NCBI GenBank assembly: GCA_017475725.1
Contig: JAFVFA010000026.1
Coordinates: forward strand, 1 to 13,881
Direction of reading: 5' to 3'
Source: Spirochaetales bacterium
Lineage (GTDB): Bacteria > Spirochaetota > Spirochaetia > Sphaerochaetales > Sphaerochaetaceae
Length of the DNA: 13,881 bases
The translations under genes were made by a program, and so were the position numbers. The notes below the pieces were generated by a model. The model made no database searches. It saw only the letters and a program-made list of their open reading frames with translations, and had not been told where the DNA came from. The stretch's first letter is position 1; each line of letters starts with the position of its first letter. Below are positions 1-4,702 of the stretch, in pieces.

Positions 1-1
1 C

Positions 2-67
2 CTCCCCAGACAGAGCGCAGTCGAGGCTCTCTGCAACGGCGACGGATCCGGCAGGGTCCAGAGATGA
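2..67 (+). CDS. kdgK: C-terminal end of a probable 2-keto-3-deoxygluconate kinase (PfkB/ribokinase family), partial
   Basis: An open frame enters from the left edge and stops with TGA at 65-67. The last residues read Gly-Asp-Gly-Ser-Gly-Arg-Val-Gln-Arg. That ending resembles the C-terminus of many KDG kinases of the PfkB family, which phosphorylate 2-keto-3-deoxygluconate to KDPG. The aldolase gene just downstream uses KDPG, so the context fits a kinase-aldolase pair in one operon. Only 21 residues are visible, with no catalytic motif, so the call rests on the tail signature plus the neighbour. Another sugar kinase of the same fold would look the same here. Confidence 0.6.
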   Translation, partial: LPRQSAVEALCNGDGSGRVQR

Positions 68-74
68 CAGAAGA

Positions 75-81
75 TAAGGAG
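75..81 (+). promoter_or_regulatory. Ribosome binding site that fixes the eda start
   Basis: TAAGGAG lies 6 bases before ATG 88. The earlier in-frame ATG at 64 has no comparable site and overlaps the stop of the upstream gene, so ATG 88 is preferred. Confidence 0.8.
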
Positions 82-87
82 TCAGCA

Positions 88-729
88 ATGTCAGAGTACA
101 ACGAGAAATTGAGCGAGGTCATCAGAAGCGTGGGCGTTGTTCCCGTGATCGCACTGAATGACGCGAAGAAGGCTGTTCCGCTGGCAAAGGCCCTTCTGGC
201 CGGAGGGGTTCCATGCATAGAGGTCACATTCAGGACCGCAGCTGCCGAGGATGCCATAAAGGCCATCAATGCGGAGGTTCCTGAGATGTATCTCGGTGCC
301 GGAACGGTCATCTCCATAGAGCAGGCGGAGAAGGCTGTCGCAGCAGGTGCAAGGTTCATCGTCTCACCTGGTCTTGACGAGGAGATTGTCAGATGGTGCC
401 AGGAGAGGGACATCGCGGTCTTCCCGGGCACATGCACAGCCACCGAGGTCCAGAGGGCAGTTAAGCTCGGTCTCACGACCCTGAAGTTCTTCCCTGCCGA
501 GGCTGCAGGCGGAGTCAACATGATCAAGAACCTCTGCGGTCCGTTCCCGCAGGTCAGGTTCATGACCACTGGTGGAATCAGCATGGCGAACATCGCACAG
601 TACCAGGCCTGCAAGTTCGTTGTCGCAGTCGGAGGTTCATGGATGGCCAAGTCCGATGCGATAGACGCCGAGAAGTGGGACGAGATCACAGCCAAGTGCA
701 AAGAGGCTGTGGCCGCGATGAAGCGCTGA
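88..729 (+). CDS. eda: KDPG/KHG aldolase (2-dehydro-3-deoxy-6-phosphogluconate / 4-hydroxy-2-oxoglutarate aldolase)
   Basis: This is a class I aldolase that splits KDPG into pyruvate and glyceraldehyde 3-phosphate, the final step of Entner-Doudoroff and hexuronate breakdown, in the cytoplasm. The 213-residue product has the usual single TIM-barrel length. Visible family marks are the catalytic Glu in Ile-Glu-Val-Thr-Phe-Arg (Glu45), the Gly-Ala-Gly-Thr-Val turn (70-74), the Ser-Pro-Gly loop (93-95), the Schiff-base lysine in Leu-Lys-Phe-Phe-Pro-Ala (Lys133) and the phosphate-binding Thr-Gly-Gly (161-163). ATG 88 is chosen over ATG 64 because TAAGGAG sits 6 bases before it. The gene follows a probable kdgK and is followed two bases later by the IclR regulator, so co-transcription is likely. 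Confidence 0.95.
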   Translation: MSEYNEKLSEVIRSVGVVPVIALNDAKKAVPLAKALLAGGVPCIEVTFRTAAAEDAIKAINAEVPEMYLGAGTVISIEQAEKAVAAGARFIVSPGLDEEIVRWCQERDIAVFPGTCTATEVQRAVKLGLTTLKFFPAEAAGGVNMIKNLCGPFPQVRFMTTGGISMANIAQYQACKFVVAVGGSWMAKSDAIDAEKWDEITAKCKEAVAAMKR

Positions 730-731
730 GT

Positions 732-1496
732 ATGGAGCTCGGAGCAGTAGGCAGGGCGCTGTGCCTTCTGGAGACCCTCTCAAGGGTCAGGGCCTCGAAT
801 CTGGAGGCCCTGTCCAGGGAGACAGGCCTTCCCAAGGCGACCGCCCTGAGGTTGCTGTCCACTCTGGTGGAGCATGGATACGTCTCCAGAGACAGCTCTG
901 ACAGATACAGCCTGACGCTGAGGATGTTCACCGTCGGTTCAAGGGCACTGGGTAACGTTGAGCTGATAGATGTGGCGAACCCAGTGGCCGGACGCCTGAG
1001 GGACGACACCGGTGAGACCGTTCATATAGGGATACTGGAGAGCAACCGTGCTGTCTACATCCTGAAGAGGGAGAGTCTCTACACCATCAGGATGAACTCC
1101 AGGGTCGGCAAGAGCATTCCTCTGCACTGCTCTGCCATCGGGAAGGTGCTGCTTTCGGCACGCACCGATGAGGAGCTGGCGGAATATGCCGAATCGGAGG
1201 GGCTGAAACGCTACACATCGAAGACAATCTGCACCGTCAAGGACCTTCAGGCCGAGATCCGCAAGGTCAGGGAGAACGGCTATGCCTTCGATGATGAGGA
1301 GCATGAGGAGGGCATCTTCTGCGTCGCGGCACCGATCAGGGACACCTATGGCGACACCGTTGCATCCATGAGTCTGTCAACCCCGACCTTCAGACTGGAC
1401 AGGGACAGGATAGACGAAATCGTGCAGAAGGTTTGCAAGGGTTGTGATGAGATATCGACAATACTTGGATTCATAAAGGAAACAGGAGTAAGATAA
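732..1496 (+). CDS. IclR-family transcriptional regulator, likely KdgR-type
   Basis: A 254-residue DNA-binding regulator of usual IclR length. Residues 1-65 form the winged helix-turn-helix, with the recognition helix around Gly-Leu-Pro-Lys-Ala-Thr-Ala-Leu-Arg-Leu-Leu (32-42). Residues 75-250 form the effector-binding domain, with Leu-His-Cys-Ser-Ala-Ile-Gly-Lys-Val-Leu-Leu (131-141) and Ile-Phe-Cys-Val-Ala-Ala-Pro-Ile (195-202) as family hallmarks. The frame stays open upstream to 639, but that stretch reads the aldolase gene out of frame, so ATG 732 is the start. Its ribosome site is weak and it lies two bases after the eda stop, which suggests translational coupling. IclR proteins in this setting usually sense a hexuronate intermediate such as 2-keto-3-deoxygluconate. 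That role is inferred from context, and no operator can be assigned because the operon promoter lies left of the window. Confidence 0.93.
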   Translation: MELGAVGRALCLLETLSRVRASNLEALSRETGLPKATALRLLSTLVEHGYVSRDSSDRYSLTLRMFTVGSRALGNVELIDVANPVAGRLRDDTGETVHIGILESNRAVYILKRESLYTIRMNSRVGKSIPLHCSAIGKVLLSARTDEELAEYAESEGLKRYTSKTICTVKDLQAEIRKVRENGYAFDDEEHEEGIFCVAAPIRDTYGDTVASMSLSTPTFRLDRDRIDEIVQKVCKGCDEISTILGFIKETGVR

Positions 1497-1500
1497 GGCT

Positions 1501-2313
1501 ATGAATAACTACATTGAAGAACAGTTCTCCCTGAAGGGAAGACTTGCCTGGATCACAGGAGCAGTCTACGGAATCGGATTTGCAATCGCCACCGCCTATG
1601 CAAAGGCCGGCTGCAGCATTGCAATAAACACCAACAATCCTGAACAGCTTGAGCAGGGCCTCAAGGCCTACAAGGATGCAGGCATCACGGATGTGAGAGG
1701 CTACCTCAGCGACGTCACGAAGGAGGATGAGGTCAAGGCCACAGTCGCCGCGATCGAGAAGGACTTCGGCAGAAAGATCGACATCCTTGTCAACAACGCC
1801 GGAATCATCAAGCGAATCCCGATGATCGAGATGTCAGCTGAGGATTTCAGGAAGGTCATCGACATTGACCTCAACGGACCGTTCATCTGCTCAAAGGCCG
1901 TCATTCCGGGAATGATCGAGATGGGTCATGGAAAGATCATCAACATCTGCTCGATGATGAGCGAGCTCGGACGTGAGACAGTCAGCGCCTATGCAGCAGC
2001 AAAGGGTGGTCTGAAGATGCTGACACGCAACATCTGCTCAGAGTACGGCGAGCACAACATCCAGTGCAACGGAATCGGACCCGGCTACATCGCCACACCT
2101 CAGACAGCACCTCTCAGAGAGAGACAGCCTGACGGATCAAGGCATCCGTTCGACCAGTTCATCGTCGCCAAGACACCTGCCGCAAGATGGGGCACCGCAG
2201 AGGATCTGCAGGGACCTGCTCTGTTCCTTGCCTCTCACGCCAGTGACTTCGTCAACGGACACATCCTCTATGTCGACGGCGGAATCCTTGCATACATCGG
2301 AAAGCAGCCATGA
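1501..2313 (+). CDS. Short-chain dehydrogenase/reductase, gluconate 5-dehydrogenase-like
   Basis: A classical SDR of 270 residues. The Rossmann cofactor motif Thr-Gly-Ala-Val-Tyr-Gly-Ile-Gly is at 19-26, Asn-Asn-Ala-Gly at 98-101, and the catalytic Ser151, Tyr164 and Lys168 form the Ser-Tyr-x-x-x-Lys set. Proteins of this length and style are usually annotated as gluconate 5-dehydrogenase or 5-keto-gluconate reductase. In uronate clusters related enzymes (KduD/DhuD type) reduce keto-deoxy-uronate intermediates to 2-keto-3-deoxygluconate. Being co-directional with a probable kdgK, eda and an IclR gene favours the second role, but the substrate cannot be settled from sequence. The start lies four bases after the IclR stop, with AGGAG 12 bases upstream and a weaker AAGG closer in. 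A strong terminator follows. Confidence 0.92.
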   Translation: MNNYIEEQFSLKGRLAWITGAVYGIGFAIATAYAKAGCSIAINTNNPEQLEQGLKAYKDAGITDVRGYLSDVTKEDEVKATVAAIEKDFGRKIDILVNNAGIIKRIPMIEMSAEDFRKVIDIDLNGPFICSKAVIPGMIEMGHGKIINICSMMSELGRETVSAYAAAKGGLKMLTRNICSEYGEHNIQCNGIGPGYIATPQTAPLRERQPDGSRHPFDQFIVAKTPAARWGTAEDLQGPALFLASHASDFVNGHILYVDGGILAYIGKQP

Positions 2314-2326
2314 TGGATCTTGTCTG

Positions 2327-2381
2327 TTGAAAAACGGCAAAGCGGTTGTCTATAATGGGACAACCGCTTTTTTTTGAGGGG
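2327..2381 (+). promoter_or_regulatory. Promoter and RBS of the FAH-family gene, embedded in the upstream terminator
   Basis: A -35 box TTGAAA (2327-2332) and a perfect -10 box TATAAT (2351-2356) are 18 bases apart. The -10 box lies in the loop of the terminator hairpin. Transcription would begin near 2363, inside the 3' arm. The short leader then carries the T-run and the ribosome site GAGGGG (2376-2381), 6 bases before ATG 2388. Promoter activity is inferred from matches to the sigma-70 consensus. Confidence 0.65.
2339..2375 (+). terminator. Rho-independent terminator ending the kdgK-eda-IclR-SDR operon
   Basis: AAAGCGGTTGTC (2339-2350) pairs perfectly with GACAACCGCTTT (2359-2370) around an 8-base loop. 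A run of eight T follows (2368-2375), part of which also closes the stem. It starts 25 bases after the SDR stop. Confidence 0.92.
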
Positions 2382-2387
2382 CATACA

Positions 2388-3233
2388 ATGAGATACATTT
2401 CATATACCAATGAAGGCAAAAGGGGATACGGCATCCTCGTCGATGGAAAAGCATATCAAATCAAGGCAAATGAGCCTGATCTGGATACCTATATCCTCAG
2501 GGATGAGCTTCTGTCTGAGCATGAGATCATATCAGGTTCAAGGCCTTTGGACCTGAAGGGAATAAGGCTTCTCAGCCCATTCACAAGAGACATGAACATG
2601 CTCTGTGTCGGACTCAACTACTGGAGCCATGCAGACGAGTTCAGCAGAACCATGAAGACTTCCGTGCAGAACGACGAATCCATCTACTTCATAAAGAGGG
2701 TCCATGACTGCATAGGTGACGGGCAGGAGCTCAGGGCAAGGCTGGACCTTGATCCCAAGTGCGACTACGAGACCGAGCTTGGGGTGGTCCTCGGAAAGGA
2801 GCTGCCCCCAGGATCCAAGGTCGACGATTCGGTCATATTCGGGTTCACCATAATCAACGACTACACATCAAGAGGCTTCCAGAACAAGTACAAGCAGTGG
2901 TCCCTGGGAAAGAGCATCGACACCTATTGCGGAATGGGGCCTGCAATTGTCACGCTGGACGAGTTCGACGACCCGTTTGACCTCTGCATCAGAGGCTACA
3001 AGAACAATGAGCTTGTTCAGGATTCCAGGACGTCTCTCCTGAGACGACCCATCTTCGACATAATCAGGGACCTGAACCAGGGCATGACCCTGCACAAAGG
3101 CGATGTGATAGCCACCGGAACCCCTGCAGGCGTTGCTGTCGGAAAGAACGACATGGATGCCTTCCTGAAACCCGGCGATGTCTTCAGATGCGAGATAGAG
3201 GGCATCGGAAAGCTTGAGAACAAGGTTGTCTAA
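2388..3233 (+). CDS. Fumarylacetoacetate hydrolase (FAH) family protein
   Basis: A 281-residue protein of the FAH/acylpyruvase superfamily, metal-dependent enzymes that hydrolyse, hydrate or decarboxylate 2-keto or 1,3-diketo acids. The N-terminal part (1-65) is the usual small cap. The FAH fold starts near Leu-Cys-Val-Gly-Leu-Asn-Tyr (72-78), with His81 following. The metal triad is visible as Glu128 and Glu130 in Tyr-Glu-Thr-Glu-Leu-Gly-Val-Val, plus Asp158 in Ile-Asn-Asp-Tyr-Thr-Ser-Arg. Gly-Lys-Ser-Ile-Asp-Thr (174-179) and Thr-Gly-Thr-Pro-Ala-Gly-Val near the C-terminus complete the signature. ATG 2388 is chosen for GAGGGG 6 bases upstream; the open frame upstream of it is terminator sequence. 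It follows a sugar-acid operon but appears to have its own promoter. A keto-deoxy sugar acid substrate is plausible but unproven. Confidence 0.92.
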   Translation: MRYISYTNEGKRGYGILVDGKAYQIKANEPDLDTYILRDELLSEHEIISGSRPLDLKGIRLLSPFTRDMNMLCVGLNYWSHADEFSRTMKTSVQNDESIYFIKRVHDCIGDGQELRARLDLDPKCDYETELGVVLGKELPPGSKVDDSVIFGFTIINDYTSRGFQNKYKQWSLGKSIDTYCGMGPAIVTLDEFDDPFDLCIRGYKNNELVQDSRTSLLRRPIFDIIRDLNQGMTLHKGDVIATGTPAGVAVGKNDMDAFLKPGDVFRCEIEGIGKLENKVV

Positions 3234-3311
3234 TGATGGCCTGAATTGCGACGAGTTGAACGAAAAACGCATTAAGATACTTGCTTGAGATAGATACAAT
3301 TGCACTATTAA

Positions 3312-3337
3312 AGGCTCACTGACCAATCGGTGAGCCT
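3312..3337. other. Stem-loop downstream of the FAH gene
   Basis: AGGCTCACTGA pairs with TCGGTGAGCCT around the tetraloop CCAA: 11 pairs, one of them a G-U wobble. No T-run follows on the + strand, and only a short TTTAAT follows on the - strand. It could be a weak or Rho-assisted terminator, or a 3'-end stabiliser for the FAH mRNA, about 80 bases past its stop. Confidence 0.55.
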
Positions 3338-3450
3338 ATGCATCGAAGCGAGATTCGAATGAGGCGGCAGATAGGTGTTGAATGTGCTGGGGGTTGACTT
3401 ACTTGATATACATTGCTAAGAATCTTCTATTTCTACAGGGTTTACAGTAG

Positions 3451-3502
3451 AAAATCGTCAACACTGTTGACGAATTCAGAAGATGAAAATCGTAAACAGT
3501 GT
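3451..3502. repeat. Near-identical 17-base direct repeat overlapping a perfect 19-bp palindrome
   Basis: AAAATCGTCAACACTGT (3451-3467) recurs as AAAATCGTAAACAGTGT (3486-3502), 15 of 17 bases alike. The first copy overlaps the palindrome TCGTCAACACTGTTGACGA (3455-3473), which has 9-base arms around a single C. ACACTGTT (3461-3468) can also pair with AACAGTGT (3495-3502). The form suggests a dimeric-protein operator or an RNA with alternative folds. No regulator can be assigned. Confidence 0.6.
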
Positions 3503-3774
3503 CTCGGAAATCCATACATCATTGAATTCCATGGACTGTCCTACTTTCTGTGATCTCATTTTCTTAAACCTGCTTCAGTGTTTTGTCTTGATTGATGTCG
3601 TCAAGGTAAACCGTTCGGGACTGGAAGCAAGCGCAATATATGATAGATATAGGTTGAATTCAGACTAAAATTGATTATGACGATGATGATTTGATAGCTG
3701 TAATCAGGGATGTTGCTGCCGGGAGAATCGAATTTGAATCATTTCTAGTCTGGGTAGAATCTCATGTCAAATAA
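3483..3774 (+). pseudogene. Possible decayed gene remnant, family not recognised
   Basis: A 61-codon open frame runs 3483-3668. In another frame, codons 3658-3771 read like a soluble protein tail, with Asp-Tyr-Asp-Asp-Asp-Asp-Leu-Ile-Ala-Val-Ile-Arg followed by Arg-Ile-Glu-Phe-Glu-Ser-Phe-Leu-Val-Trp-Val-Glu, ending in TAA at 3772-3774. The second piece has no start codon with a ribosome site and is preceded by an in-frame TGA (3655-3657). The two pieces overlap in different frames, as expected for a frameshifted remnant of one gene. I do not recognise the family. The alternative is that these are chance open frames. Confidence 0.35.
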
Positions 3775-3862
3775 GCTGGAAGGAAAGAGATTCCCAGTAA
3801 TTGGTTGCTCAGCAAAATGTAATCATTGATAATTCTAATAATTATTGGAATTCGAATTGTTT

Positions 3863-3890
3863 TTGGGCAATTCGTTAAATTTGATATAAT
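3863..3890 (+). promoter_or_regulatory. Promoter of the GntR-PHP-ABC operon (extended -10)
   Basis: A perfect TATAAT at 3885-3890 is preceded by TGA (3882-3884), giving an extended -10. The -35 candidate TTGGGC (3863-3868) is poor, 16 bases upstream. A self-complementary AATTCGAATT (3849-3858) lies just upstream and could be an operator. Transcription would begin near 3897. Confidence 0.65.
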
Positions 3891-3920
3891 GACATAACAT
3901 TTGTATTGACAGGAGGCGAT

Positions 3921-3974
3921 ATGAGCATTAAAGTTTATAATGTTATAACCAGTTGGAAGGAGGGAGTATGCTAG
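3921..3974 (+). CDS. Putative 17-residue leader peptide overlapping the GntR start
   Basis: ATG 3921 follows a perfect AGGAGG (3911-3916) by four bases, the strongest ribosome site in this region. The frame encodes MSIKVYNVITSWKEGVC and stops at TAG 3972-3974, seven bases into the GntR gene, whose ATG is at 3968. This arrangement would deliver ribosomes to the regulator start by translational coupling. The peptide itself has no recognisable run of one amino acid that would suggest classic attenuation. No homologue is recognised, and a chance ORF remains possible. Confidence 0.45.
   Translation: MSIKVYNVITSWKEGVC
3935..3949. promoter_or_regulatory. Candidate operator in the GntR leader
   Basis: TTATAATGTTATAA (3935-3948) is an imperfect palindrome made of two self-complementary TTATAA units, and it contains GTTATAAC (3942-3949). 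GntR/HutC proteins often bind short A/T-rich palindromes in their own leader, so autoregulation is plausible. This is inferred from position and symmetry only. Confidence 0.35.
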
Positions 3975-4696
3975 ACAGTTCATTGCCAGTCAGTTTGCAG
4001 TTCCAGTTGAGAACACAACTTCTGGAAAAGATTCAGAGCGGCGAATGGGCTGTTGGCCAGCTCATTCCTAGCGAGAGGGACCTATGTGATGAATATGGTG
4101 TTAGCCGTATCACGGTTAGGGAAGTTTTGGGATCTTTGACTCAGAGTGGCTATCTTGTTCGAAAGCAGGGTAAAGGAACCTTTGTGGCTGAGGAAAAGAT
4201 CGAATACACGATGACTAGTGACTACAGCCTTGGCAGGGAACTTAAAGCAAAGGGCTTTGAGGATAGATTCATCCTGCTTAAGTATTCAACAGAGGTCTGC
4301 TCCCCCAATTATCAGATGATATTCGGTCTTTCAGCAAATGAGTATGTTGTTGAAGTAATTCGAATTCGTGTAGTCAATGGAAAGAACTACGCATGGGAGA
4401 AATCAGTCGTACCTGCAAAGTATCTTATGAATGCCTGTGCAGATGATGTCGACAAGAACGGTTTGTACCCGACAATTCAAAAGTGCTCCAACATTTATCC
4501 AGAGGTTGCTGAGGATTTGATCGAATCTGTCAACTGTCCCAATTTGATTGCCCAGGCATTAGGTATTGAAAAGAACGCCGCCGTAACTCTTGTTACTAGA
4601 ACTACGAAGGCCAGAGGTGTTTGCGTTGAGTACTGCACAAGCTATCTGAATGGGCAGCGTTACATGTGCAAGCACCAAATACATAAGAGGATGTAA
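3968..4696 (+). CDS. GntR-family regulator, HutC subfamily (wHTH plus UTRA effector domain)
   Basis: A 242-residue regulator of normal HutC-type length. Residues 1-75 are the GntR winged helix: Ile-Pro-Ser-Glu-Arg-Asp-Leu (33-39), the recognition segment Tyr-Gly-Val-Ser-Arg-Ile-Thr-Val-Arg-Glu-Val-Leu (43-54) and the wing Gly-Lys-Gly-Thr-Phe-Val (68-73). Residues 85-240 match a UTRA ligand-binding fold, with the typical Leu-Gly-Arg-Glu-Leu-Lys-Ala-Lys-Gly opening (88-96). ATG 3968 is preferred over TTG 3953 because GGAGG (3959-3963) precedes it. It is the first full-length gene of an operon with a hydrolase and an ABC importer; the next gene begins six bases after its stop. It probably represses that operon until an imported metabolite binds UTRA. 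The ligand is unknown. Confidence 0.95.
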   Translation: MLDSSLPVSLQFQLRTQLLEKIQSGEWAVGQLIPSERDLCDEYGVSRITVREVLGSLTQSGYLVRKQGKGTFVAEEKIEYTMTSDYSLGRELKAKGFEDRFILLKYSTEVCSPNYQMIFGLSANEYVVEVIRIRVVNGKNYAWEKSVVPAKYLMNACADDVDKNGLYPTIQKCSNIYPEVAEDLIESVNCPNLIAQALGIEKNAAVTLVTRTTKARGVCVEYCTSYLNGQRYMCKHQIHKRM

Positions 4697-4702
4697 TTAC
4701 CA

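Larger units (their letters stand above)
3234..3920 (+). other. About 690 bases without a convincing intact gene: hairpins, palindromes and possible decayed coding remnants
   Basis: This stretch separates the sugar-acid block from the GntR operon. It holds a hairpin at 3312-3337, a repeat and palindrome cluster at 3429-3502, short open frames that do not look like intact genes (see 3483-3774), and an A/T-rich promoter region from about 3840. The row at 3841 counts 15 G+C of 60. No RNA gene or riboswitch class was recognised. A possible -35-like TTGACT at 3394-3399 has only a poor -10 partner (TAAGAA at 3417-3422), so no promoter is called there. Confidence 0.6.

Noticed and set aside
64..87. 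Upstream in-frame ATG 64 as the start of the aldolase
   Set aside because: It overlaps the stop of the preceding frame and lacks a ribosome site, whereas ATG 88 has TAAGGAG at 6 bases.
639..731. N-terminal extension of the IclR protein
   Set aside because: This stretch reads the aldolase coding sequence out of frame; IclR similarity starts at ATG 732.
686..1304. Minus-strand ORFs opposite the IclR gene
   Set aside because: They lie antisense to a clear protein family and show no motif of their own.
3338..3397. Possible small ORF starting at ATG 3338 with basic residues (Met-His-Arg-Ser-Glu-Ile-Arg)
   Set aside because: Nineteen codons, no ribosome site, and it begins at the edge of a hairpin; no support as a gene.
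3234..3900. Copy of the tRNA-Leu 3' end as an attachment-site repeat
   Set aside because: I looked for the T-arm/acceptor sequence (GTTCAAGTCCCGTCTCCGG and its complement) and found no match in this stretch.
3762..3983. Minus-strand 73-codon ORF over the GntR promoter region
   Set aside because: It is Ile/Asn-rich because the DNA is A/T-rich, has no ribosome site, and covers a good promoter and ribosome sites on the + strand.
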